Assembly (NCBI GenBank): GCA_900554705.1
Contig: USIH01000097.1
Span: forward strand, 1-8,381
Length of the DNA: 8,381 nucleotides
Direction: 5' to 3'
Source: an uncultured Eubacteriales bacterium
GTDB taxonomy: Bacteria; Bacillota; Clostridia; Oscillospirales; Oscillospiraceae
Both the position numbers and the translations under genes were made by a program. Shown here piece by piece: positions 1 through 6,051 of the stretch (within the stretch, counting starts at the first letter, position 1; each line of letters opens with the position of its first letter). Under the pieces are notes generated by a model. It searched no databases. It saw only the letters and a list, made by a program, of their open reading frames with translations, and had not been told where the DNA came from.

Positions 1-55
1 GTTTCTTCTATTATACCAGAAACGAGGGCGTTTTTGTAGTTCTTTGACAGACTGA
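1..55 (-). repeat. 55-bp terminal inverted repeat, left copy
   Basis: Bases 1-55 are the exact reverse complement of 8327-8381; base 56 is the first mismatch. Read on the - strand (out of the window) the repeat holds an extended -10, TGgTATAAT, with TATAAT at 10-15; a -35 at 17 bp is weak. Read inward on the + strand it holds a consensus -35, TTGACA (44-49), 6 bp from the repeat edge, with no good -10 at the right distance. An outward promoter plus an edge-borne -35 is typical of the end of an insertion sequence, so this is plausibly the tip of a multicopy mobile element lying mostly outside the window. No transposase or other element gene is visible, so the element type is unknown. The length of 55 also equals a common assembly k-mer, so the repeat probably runs on beyond the window. 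Confidence 0.85.
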
Positions 56-87
56 GAAACCGCACGCAGGTGCGGTTTCTCTTTTTT
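54..87 (+). terminator. rho-independent terminator left of the operon
   Basis: A perfect 12-bp stem, GAGAAACCGCAC (54-65) with GTGCGGTTTCTC (70-81), closes a 4-nt loop (gcag) and runs straight into TTTTTT (82-87). This is a canonical intrinsic terminator on the + strand and would insulate the operon from transcription arriving from the left. Its first two bases overlap the edge of the 55-bp repeat. Confidence 0.9.
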
Positions 88-108
88 AGGTACAACCTTC
101 TTGGCGGT

Positions 109-137
109 TTGACGGGACGGTGATCACCTGTTACAAT
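109..137 (+). promoter_or_regulatory. promoter P1, sigma-A type with extended -10
   Basis: TTGACG (109-114) and TACAAT (132-137) are separated by exactly 17 bp, and TG at 129-130 makes an extended -10. Together they match the sigma-A consensus at 10 of 12 bases. The spacer contains the perfect 10-bp palindrome GGTGATCACC (119-128), a possible operator. Transcription would start near 144, giving a leader of roughly 240 nt before the binding-protein gene. It lies just past the left terminator and faces the operon. Confidence 0.65.
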
Positions 138-207
138 ATGGAGGACGGAAAGCCCCCCGATCAGAGGAAAAAAGTCGCTAAAGTACAAATATTGTCGTCG
201 GTGTTCA

Positions 208-237
208 TTTACAGGATGCACAAACGGCCAATATAAT
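208..237 (+). promoter_or_regulatory. promoter P2, near-consensus sigma-A type
   Basis: TTTACA (208-213) and TATAAT (232-237), 18 bp apart, match 11 of 12 consensus bases and face the operon. The direct repeat TACAGG occurs at 210-215 (overlapping the -35) and 237-242 (just after the -10), 27 bp apart. That placement could suit a regulator such as the AraC-type protein encoded at 5140-6051, but the repeat is short and the link is speculative. P1 and P2 would act in tandem, or P2 may be the real one. Confidence 0.6.
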
Positions 238-387
238 ACAGGTAGTTCGTTGTTCTAATTGACCAATGGACGGGTCATTTGCCCCGTTCCGGCGCTTGGA
301 CAGCGACAGGCCGTATCCGAGCGGCCGCGCCGAGATTCGCACCCCTGCTTTTCGGCGCAGCACACTACATTTTTTAGGAGGGACACC
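238..387 (+). other. untranslated leader with GC-rich stem
   Basis: No gene is supported between the promoters and 388. The leader contains a short inverted repeat TGACC (260-264)/GGTCA (273-277), another GGCCG (309-313)/CGGCC (322-326), and a 7-bp stem GCGCCGA (327-333)/TCGGCGC (352-358) with an 18-nt loop. TTTTTT at 370-375 follows the last stem, but 11 nt lie between, so this is not a normal terminator. The ribosome binding site AGGAGG (376-381) sits directly after the T run. I recognise no known riboswitch or T-box motif. In-frame translation upstream to 259 is possible, but it has no lipoprotein logic and no ribosome binding site. Confidence 0.35.
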
Positions 388-1623
388 ATGAAAAACAAAC
401 TTTCCAAACTGCTTGCGCTGCTTCTTGCGGCGACGCTCCTGCTCCTGTGCATGACAGGATGCAAGAAAAAGGAAAAGGCTTCCGACGGCCAGATTACCAT
501 CACCTTCTGGCATACCTACGGCGATGCCGAGGAGGCACAGTTCCTGAATGTGGTCATGCCTCTGTGGGAGGCTGCCCACCCCGACATTAAGGTCGAAGCC
601 GTCCGACAGGACGGCGGCCAGTTCCATGAGATGATCGTCACCTCGTTCGGAACCGGCATGAGTCCGGATGTTGCCCGTGTGGACATCGCCAACATCGCGT
701 CCTACGCCAAGCAGGGCGGTCTGGTCGCACTGAGCGACTACGAAGACTTTGCCACGCTCTCCGCGAACTATCTGGACGCACCGCTTTCTACCAACCTCTA
801 TCAGGGCAAGTACTACGGTCTGCCGCTGGACACCAACTGCAAGGCTGCCGTGGTGAACACGAATGTGCTCAAGGGGATCGGTTTGGAGGAAGTGCCTGAG
901 ACGATGGAGGATTTCCTCGCGGCGGCAAAGGATCGCGGCACCTACAGCCTGAACGTTTCCGGCGTAGGCGACTGGGATATGTACCCCTATTTCTGGCTCT
1001 TCGGCGGCACACTGACGGACGATGGCTTTACGAAGGCAACGGGTTATCTGGACAGTGAGGCCAGCATTGCCGCGATGAAGAAGCTCATCGAACTGCACGA
1101 TCAGAAGATTTTCACCATCCGCGACGTGGACGGCTCCGTGGACGCGTGGGACGGCATCAACAGCGAATACGCAATGTTCTTCGAAGGCCCGTGGTATTTC
1201 GGCTCCTACGAGGACAGCGAGGCAAAGGGCATCGTTGCTGCAACGATCCCGACCTACGAAGGCCGCAGCGCCTCCGTTGTCGGCGGTGAAGACATTGCCG
1301 TTTTCTCCACCAGCAAGCAGAAGGACGCCGCTTATGAGTTTGCAAAGTTCATGACGAGCGAAGAAGTGCAGCTTGCCATGCTCAAGTCCGGTCAGCTGCC
1401 CATCCTGAAGTCTCTGGTTCAGAACGAAGCCGTGCAGAGCAACCCCGTCTGGGCGGTCTACATGAAGCAGATGGAATCCGCGCGTGCGAGAATTCCTTCT
1501 CCGAACAACTCCGCGATCCAGGAGATCTGGAGCGAAATGGTCACAAATATCTTTGTTGAGGGCGCCGACGTCGCCGAGGCGATGCACGATGCTGCGGTCC
1601 GGATCGACGAGCAGCTTTCTTAA
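388..1623 (+). CDS. ABC transporter sugar-binding lipoprotein (solute-binding family 1)
   Basis: This 411-residue protein is the extracellular, membrane-anchored capture component of a carbohydrate ABC importer. Residues 1-25 form a lipoprotein signal: Lys-rich start, Leu/Ala core and lipobox MTGC with Cys25 as the lipidated residue, followed by a Lys-rich linker. The mature part opens with ITITFWHTYGD (36-46), the usual first strand of family 1 sugar-binding proteins, and has typical downstream segments such as YYGLPLDTN (142-150) and FFEGPWYFG (264-272). Its length fits the family. The start at 388 is set by AGGAGG (376-381) 6 nt upstream; earlier in-frame starts would bury the signal peptide. 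It is first in the operon, ahead of its two permeases. The ligand cannot be read from sequence; isomaltooligosaccharides are inferred from the GH66 and GH13 genes downstream. Confidence 0.95.
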   Translation: MKNKLSKLLALLLAATLLLLCMTGCKKKEKASDGQITITFWHTYGDAEEAQFLNVVMPLWEAAHPDIKVEAVRQDGGQFHEMIVTSFGTGMSPDVARVDIANIASYAKQGGLVALSDYEDFATLSANYLDAPLSTNLYQGKYYGLPLDTNCKAAVVNTNVLKGIGLEEVPETMEDFLAAAKDRGTYSLNVSGVGDWDMYPYFWLFGGTLTDDGFTKATGYLDSEASIAAMKKLIELHDQKIFTIRDVDGSVDAWDGINSEYAMFFEGPWYFGSYEDSEAKGIVAATIPTYEGRSASVVGGEDIAVFSTSKQKDAAYEFAKFMTSEEVQLAMLKSGQLPILKSLVQNEAVQSNPVWAVYMKQMESARARIPSPNNSAIQEIWSEMVTNIFVEGADVAEAMHDAAVRIDEQLS

Positions 1624-1644
1624 GAGATCGAAGCCTGAAATAAC

Positions 1645-1677
1645 GGGAGCGCAGGACCGCATCGGTTCTGCGCTCCC
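1645..1677 (+). promoter_or_regulatory. intercistronic stem-loop between binding protein and permease
   Basis: A 14-bp stem with one G-U pair (1645-1658 with 1664-1677, loop gcatc) fills the short gap after the binding-protein stop codon. Only TT follows it, so it is not an efficient intrinsic terminator. Such a structure commonly protects the upstream message end, giving more binding protein than permease. The tip of the 3' arm, CTCCC (1673-1677), is also complementary to GGGAG (1685-1689) in the ribosome binding site of the next gene, so alternative pairing could control permease translation. The regulatory role is inferred. Confidence 0.55.
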
Positions 1678-1698
1678 TTGGAAAGGGAGGCGGCGCGG

Positions 1699-2646
1699 AT
1701 GAAGCTGCCGCAACTGGAACGATCACAAACACGCAGAGTTTCGCCGATCAGAAAGAGCCTGCGCGCTTACCGGACGGCGGTGCCGTTCGTTTTGCCCGGG
1801 CTGCTGCTTGTTCTGGCGTTTGTGATCTATCCCATGTTTTTTACCATACGCATCGCGCTGTCCGAGTACCATATCGTGCAGGGCGACATCACTTTTACCG
1901 GCTGGGACAACTTCAAAAAGGTGCTCTCCAGCGGCTCACGCTTTTGGTATGCCTATCGCAACAATTTTCTCTATGCGATCGTCACGGTTCCGTTTATCCT
2001 GCTGGGCGGAATGCTCTTTGCCTACCTGATCAACAATCTCAGACGCGGACAGACGATCTTCCGCGTCGGCTTTTACCTGCCGGTCATCACCTCCTGGGTC
2101 ATTGTCAGCCTGGTGTTCCAGTATATGTTCAACAACTCCAACCGCGGCCTGATCAACTATCTGCTTGTGGATGTGTTTCATGTGATGGATGATTATGTGC
2201 CGTGGCTCCTGCGGGAGTGGTCTGGCAACGCGGCGATATGGCTGATGGGGATCTGGAAGAATATCGGCTGGGCGATGCTGGTCTATCTGGCGGCGCTTCA
2301 GGGCATACCGAAGGAGCGCTACGAGGCGGCGGAGCTGGACGGCGCGGGACTGTGGGGCAAGTTTTGGCACATCACCGTGCCGAGTCTGCGCCCGACGACC
2401 TTTTACGTGATGGTGAACATGATCATCGGTTCGTTTAATGTGTTCATTCAGGTCATGATGCTGACCGGCGGTGCGCCGAACGGAAAAACGTCGGTGCTGC
2501 AATATATGCTGTATAACAAGGCATTTAATCAGTTTGAGTTCGGCGAGGCATCGGCCATCGGCCTGATCTCCGCGGTGACGATCGTCGTCCTGACGATCGT
2601 TCTGAACCGGCTGCTCAAGCTCGACAACGTGGAACAGGAGGGATGA
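1699..2646 (+). CDS. ABC sugar transporter permease 1 (MalF/MsmF type)
   Basis: This 315-residue integral membrane protein is one of two channel subunits of the importer (binding-protein-dependent transport family, BPD_transp_1). It has a charged cytoplasmic N-terminus, a first membrane segment near 28-50 and further segments near 90-111, 121-143, 180-200, 231-255 and 287-305. The cytoplasmic EAA loop that docks the ATPase is well preserved at 208-228 (EAA with Gly215, ending ITVP). The chosen start has GGGAGG (1685-1690) 8 nt upstream; a TTG at 1678 is also in frame but lies before that site. The stop overlaps the downstream ATG at 2643, indicating coupled translation with permease 2. Residue runs such as LPVITSWVIVSLVFQYMFN are typical of oligosaccharide rather than monosaccharide importers. 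Confidence 0.95.
   Translation: MKLPQLERSQTRRVSPIRKSLRAYRTAVPFVLPGLLLVLAFVIYPMFFTIRIALSEYHIVQGDITFTGWDNFKKVLSSGSRFWYAYRNNFLYAIVTVPFILLGGMLFAYLINNLRRGQTIFRVGFYLPVITSWVIVSLVFQYMFNNSNRGLINYLLVDVFHVMDDYVPWLLREWSGNAAIWLMGIWKNIGWAMLVYLAALQGIPKERYEAAELDGAGLWGKFWHITVPSLRPTTFYVMVNMIIGSFNVFIQVMMLTGGAPNGKTSVLQYMLYNKAFNQFEFGEASAIGLISAVTIVVLTIVLNRLLKLDNVEQEG
2636..2642 (+). promoter_or_regulatory. ribosome binding site deciding the permease 2 start
   Basis: AGGAGGG ends directly against the ATG at 2643, leaving no spacer, whereas the ATG at 2649 sits 6 nt downstream at normal spacing. The site therefore favours 2649 as the real start, shortening the protein by two residues and placing it 2 bp after the upstream stop rather than overlapping it. 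Confidence 0.7.
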
Positions 2647-2648
2647 GC

Positions 2649-3524
2649 ATGAAACTCCGTGGAAAAAAAGCGAAAACGGTGCTGGGACAGGCTTTTCTGT
2701 GGCTCTTTTTGGTCGCAGCCTTGCTGATCTTTTCCGTTCCGTTCCTCTTTATGATCACCAATTCCTTCGAGGAATTCAGTTATGTGCTGCCGTATCCGCC
2801 GAAGCTGTTTCCGACGAAGCTCGATTTTTCGGCATACCGGCACATCCTCCACATGGACATCTTCGCCACGGCGCTGAAAAACAGCGTGATCAATAGCGTG
2901 CTGACCGTCGTGCTCTCCGTGTTTATTTCCACACTTTCCGCCTACGGTTTTGCAAAGATCAAATTCCCGGGGCGGGACAAGCTCTTTGCGATCTACCTGT
3001 TCACGCTGATGATGCCGAGCTTTTTGAACATTATTCCGCAGTTCTTGGTGCTGAAGAAGCTCTCGCTGCCCGGCCTGCCGAACGGCCTGATCGGGACGCG
3101 TGCGGGACTGATCTTGGTTTACGTTGCGACAAACGTGTGCGGCCACACCTTTTTCCTGCGAAATTTCTTCCGCGGACTGCCAAACTCTTTGTCTGAGTCG
3201 GTGCTTCTCGACGGCGGCGGACACAAGGACATCTTCTTCCGCGTGATGCTTCCGCTCTCGGCGCCCGCCGTTGGCACGATGACGATCTTTGCCTTTCAGG
3301 GCTTTTGGGAGGAATATTTCACGGCAAAGGTGCTTGTCGGTGCAAACGAAGAGATGATCACCTTCCCATTACTGTTGCAGCGCCTGAACGGGCAGTATGC
3401 AACGCGGTGGGAGTGGGTGTTTGCCGCGTCGCTCATGGCGCTGCTCCCCGTCATCGTCCTGTTTGTGATCTTTCAGCGCAAGACCGTTGTCGGCGGCCTG
3501 ACACAGGGGGCGGTGAAGGGATGA
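2649..3524 (+). CDS. ABC sugar transporter permease 2 (MalG/MsmG type)
   Basis: This 291-residue membrane protein is the second channel subunit, partner of the permease encoded at 1699-2646. It shows the family layout: N-terminal membrane segment (about 14-36), a periplasmic-side loop with the common AYRHIL pattern (62-67), TLSAYGFAKIKFPGRDKLF (95-113) at the start of the core domain, and MMPSFLNIIPQ (121-131). The EAA loop lies at 181-202 but reads ESV (183-185) in place of EAA, keeping the Glu, the LDGGG turn and the MLPL end. The C-terminal segment is near 257-275, and the C-terminus VVGGLTQGAVKG is the classic end of MalG-type permeases. No ATP-binding subunit is encoded in the window, so a shared MsmK/MsmX-type ATPase encoded elsewhere is expected. 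The stop overlaps the next start (ATGA at 3521-3524). Confidence 0.95.
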   Translation: MKLRGKKAKTVLGQAFLWLFLVAALLIFSVPFLFMITNSFEEFSYVLPYPPKLFPTKLDFSAYRHILHMDIFATALKNSVINSVLTVVLSVFISTLSAYGFAKIKFPGRDKLFAIYLFTLMMPSFLNIIPQFLVLKKLSLPGLPNGLIGTRAGLILVYVATNVCGHTFFLRNFFRGLPNSLSESVLLDGGGHKDIFFRVMLPLSAPAVGTMTIFAFQGFWEEYFTAKVLVGANEEMITFPLLLQRLNGQYATRWEWVFAASLMALLPVIVLFVIFQRKTVVGGLTQGAVKG

Positions 3525-5137
3525 AGCAAACGCTGATCTGCCATTTTGACAAGGCACAGTATCTGCGCGGAGAGACGGTCTGCCTGCGCCTGCCGCGCGG
3601 AACACAAGTGTGTTCGTGCAAGGTGTTTTCCATGGAGCGCGAGATCGACGTTCCGGTCAGGCAGGAGCAGGACGTTTTGTATCTTGGCGAGCTTCCGATC
3701 GGCGGCTACGGTCTGCTGCTGTCCGCGTCGGACGGCGTATGGGAAGGCGCGTTTGATGTGGTAGCGGATCGGAGAGCGGAGATCCGCTACGGCTTCCTTG
3801 CCGACTTCTCCGCAGACGACGCAGGGTCGGAGGATGTGCAATGGATGCGCGACCTGCATATCAACGCCGTGCAGTTTTACGACTGGATGTACCGCCACGA
3901 CCGCCTCCTGCCGCCTGCGGAGGTCTATGAAGACCCAATGGGACGGCGGATGGCGCTTCCTACCATCCGCGAAAAGATCGACGACTGCAAGGCACACGGC
4001 ATCCGCCCCATCGCCTACGGCGCGGTATACGCCGCGACGAAAGACACCTTCGCGCAGCATCCGCAGTGGGGAATGTACACCATGGACGGGCAGCCGATGA
4101 CCTTTGCCGACTGGCTGTACTACATGAACATTGCGGCCTCCTGCGGCTGGAGGGCGCATATCATCGAGGAGTATCGCGCTGCAGTGCGCTTTGGCTTTTC
4201 CGGCATCCACATGGATACCTACGGTTTCCCGAAGTGGGTCTGGGATGACCGACACCGGCCGCTTGATCTGGCGGATGAGTTTCCAAGCCTGATCGACGAC
4301 GCGGCGCGGGCGGTGCGTGAAGGAGCCGAGGACGGCGGCGTGATCTTCAATGCCGTCAACGACTGGCCGATGGAGTCCGTCGCCTCATCCGCGCAGGATG
4401 CGGTCTACATCGAGGTATGGCCGCCGCATGACACCTATTTTGACCTTTATCGGCTCATTCGGGAAGCACGCCTGTGCGCGGGGAAGCACGTGACCCTTGC
4501 TGCGTACCTCAAGGCGTTTCAGTCGGCGGATCAAGCTGCCGCAGAGCGGTCGTTCCGCCTTGCGTGGGCGGCGATCTCCGCTTCGGGCGGAACGCAGCTC
4601 GTGCTGGGAGAGCACTATGGCCTGCTACAGGATAGTTATTATGTAAACTACGCACATTTGGCGGAGGATTTTCTTCCGGTCGTGCAGCGGTATTGTGATT
4701 TCCTTGTCAGATACAAGGATCTGTTGTATAATGACCATGGTATGGACATCACCAAGACGGCATCCGGCGGCATCAACGAGGACGTGTGCTTCCGATCCGA
4801 GCGGTGCACCTTCTCCACGGACGGGCAGGCGGACACGGTCTGGACGATCCTGCGGGAATCGAAACAGCGACTGACGCTTCACCTGATCAATTTGTCGGGA
4901 AACGGCGCACGGTGGAACGAGGGAAAGAACGAACCCGCACCGGCTGAGGACATTACCGCTGCCTTCCGGCTCGACCGTCCGGTGCGCGGCATTTACTGCG
5001 CCTCGCCGGATGAGCAAAGCCTGCGGGCAAGACCGCTTGCCTATCGCTATACACAGACGCCGACCGGTCGTGTCTATACCGTAACATTGCCCGATGTCCG
5101 GTACTGGACTGCCGTGTGGATACAACTGGAGGAATAA
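3521..5137 (+). CDS. intracellular GH66 dextranase-like endo-alpha-1,6-glucanase
   Basis: This 538-residue protein matches glycoside hydrolase family 66, which contains endo-dextranases and cycloisomaltooligosaccharide glucanotransferases. An N-terminal beta domain begins at once with FDKAQYLRGETV (9-20). The barrel follows, with QFYDWMYRH (118-126), IHMDTYG (229-235), FNAVNDWP (276-283) and YIEVWPPHD (296-304), then a C-terminal beta domain (about 420-538, LTLHLINLSG at 451-460). By family pattern Asp232 is the nucleophile and Glu298 the acid/base; their 66-residue spacing is close to that of characterised members. There is no signal peptide although the N-terminal domain looks complete, so the enzyme should act in the cytosol on imported oligosaccharides. 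The length leaves no room for the roughly 90-residue carbohydrate-binding insertion of the glucanotransferases, favouring hydrolysis. It starts inside the permease stop (ATGA). Exact substrate is inferred. Confidence 0.88.
   Translation: MKQTLICHFDKAQYLRGETVCLRLPRGTQVCSCKVFSMEREIDVPVRQEQDVLYLGELPIGGYGLLLSASDGVWEGAFDVVADRRAEIRYGFLADFSADDAGSEDVQWMRDLHINAVQFYDWMYRHDRLLPPAEVYEDPMGRRMALPTIREKIDDCKAHGIRPIAYGAVYAATKDTFAQHPQWGMYTMDGQPMTFADWLYYMNIAASCGWRAHIIEEYRAAVRFGFSGIHMDTYGFPKWVWDDRHRPLDLADEFPSLIDDAARAVREGAEDGGVIFNAVNDWPMESVASSAQDAVYIEVWPPHDTYFDLYRLIREARLCAGKHVTLAAYLKAFQSADQAAAERSFRLAWAAISASGGTQLVLGEHYGLLQDSYYVNYAHLAEDFLPVVQRYCDFLVRYKDLLYNDHGMDITKTASGGINEDVCFRSERCTFSTDGQADTVWTILRESKQRLTLHLINLSGNGARWNEGKNEPAPAEDITAAFRLDRPVRGIYCASPDEQSLRARPLAYRYTQTPTGRVYTVTLPDVRYWTAVWIQLEE
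4704..4732 (+). promoter_or_regulatory. candidate internal promoter within the GH66 gene
   Basis: TTGTCA (4704-4709) and TATAAT (4727-4732) are 17 bp apart, matching 11 of 12 consensus bases. The -35 lies inside a perfect inverted repeat, CCTTGT (4702-4707)/ACAAGG (4713-4718), with a 5-bp centre, which could be an operator. Transcription from here would begin near 4739 and serve the regulator, membrane protein and GH13 genes. The site is fully inside coding sequence, so chance is a real alternative. Confidence 0.4.
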
Positions 5138-5139
5138 CG

Positions 5140-6051
5140 ATGCTTTTGTCTTACAATGCGGATCTGCTCCCGCGTGTACGGATGCTGGGGAGGATCAACT
5201 ATACCGAGCCGTGGATCCATTTTTCGCGGACGGTGAATGAATATGTCCTGTATGTGATCCGTGACGGGAATATGTATCTGCAAGAGGACGGCATACGTTA
5301 TCATCTGAAGGCAGGCGACTTTTTCCTGCTGGAGCCGGGGCGCTGCCATGAAGGCTACCAGCGCGCGACCTGCAATTACTACTATGCGCATTTTACCCAT
5401 CCGGCGATGGCGGCGGTGGCAGACGAGGAGGCGGCGATGGCACAGCTTGCGGAAAAACGCAGACTGAGCCTGATCAGTTACAACTTGGACGACGAGGATC
5501 CCACCGACCCCGTTACATTTCTGCCAAAGCAGTTTCATTTGCCGAAAAATGAGTCCAACGCGACGCTGCGCACGGCGCTGGACTGCTACAATGCCCGCGA
5601 GGAGCACTATAAGCGCAGGACCTCCGCGCAGCTGCACTGCTTTCTGCTGGAGGTGGCGCATGAGCACCTGCTGGCGCGCGGCTACGCACAGGGGCGGACG
5701 GTCAAAAAGTCGGAGATCATCGCAGAGCAGCTCATCCGCTACCTCAATGCGCACTATGCAAGCCCCCTGTCGAGCAGAGAGATCGAGGAGACCTTTGAGA
5801 TGAACTTCGATTACATGAACCGCGTGTTTTCAAGGTTGACCGGCTCACCGATCTTTGCTTATACCAATATGCTGCGTATCTACAACGCGAAACAGCTCAT
5901 CGCGACGACGGATCTGCCGATCTCCGAAATCGCCTATCTGGTGGGGATCGAGGATCGGTATTACTTTTCAAAGCTCTTCCGCAGAATGGCGGGCATGAGC
6001 CCTTCGGCGTATTACAAGGAAGTGAGGAACCTCGGCAATGCAGGCAAGTGA
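5140..6051 (+). CDS. AraC-family transcriptional regulator
   Basis: This 303-residue cytosolic protein has the standard two-part AraC layout. An N-terminal cupin-like sensing domain (about 15-85) shows YVLYVIRDGNMYLQ (35-48) and KAGDFFLLEPGRCHEG (57-72), the usual sugar-sensor barrel. The C-terminal part (about 197-298) carries two helix-turn-helix units: SSREIEETFEMNFDYMNRVF (211-230) and ISEIAYLVGIEDRYYFSKLF (261-280), followed by the family signature ending MSPSAYYKEVR. GGAGG (5128-5132) sits 7 nt before this ATG, which fixes the start; the ATG at 5116 lies inside the GH66 gene. Lying within the operon, it is probably a local activator responding to an imported oligosaccharide or its breakdown product, like MsmR of streptococcal msm loci. 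Its target is inferred to be the region 100-240. Confidence 0.93.
   Translation: MLLSYNADLLPRVRMLGRINYTEPWIHFSRTVNEYVLYVIRDGNMYLQEDGIRYHLKAGDFFLLEPGRCHEGYQRATCNYYYAHFTHPAMAAVADEEAAMAQLAEKRRLSLISYNLDDEDPTDPVTFLPKQFHLPKNESNATLRTALDCYNAREEHYKRRTSAQLHCFLLEVAHEHLLARGYAQGRTVKKSEIIAEQLIRYLNAHYASPLSSREIEETFEMNFDYMNRVFSRLTGSPIFAYTNMLRIYNAKQLIATTDLPISEIAYLVGIEDRYYFSKLFRRMAGMSPSAYYKEVRNLGNAGK

Noticed and set aside
327..375. Stem plus T-run in the leader as a transcription attenuator
   Set aside because: The 7-bp stem has an 18-nt loop and is separated from the T-run by 11 nt, too far for intrinsic termination; the T-run is better explained as spacing before the ribosome binding site.
259..387. N-terminal extension of the binding protein from the ATG at 266 frame or 259
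   Set aside because: It would put 43 residues ahead of an otherwise perfect lipoprotein signal, with no ribosome binding site at 259, whereas AGGAGG precedes the ATG at 388.
205..1713. A 502-codon open frame on the - strand covering the binding-protein gene
   Set aside because: It mirrors the GC-rich coding frame of a clearly recognised lipoprotein gene, has His/Arg/Val-rich composition without domain motifs, and would cross the promoter region. It is an antisense shadow, as are the other long - strand frames in the window.
3305..3520. Upstream extension of the GH66 frame into the permease gene
   Set aside because: It overlaps permease 2 by 72 codons in another frame, with Arg/Cys-rich non-protein-like sequence; the ATGA overlap start at 3521 is the normal coupling arrangement.
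4066..4248. Small + strand frames inside the GH66, permease and GH13 genes
   Set aside because: They lie fully inside strongly supported genes in other frames, have no ribosome binding sites of note and no recognisable motifs.
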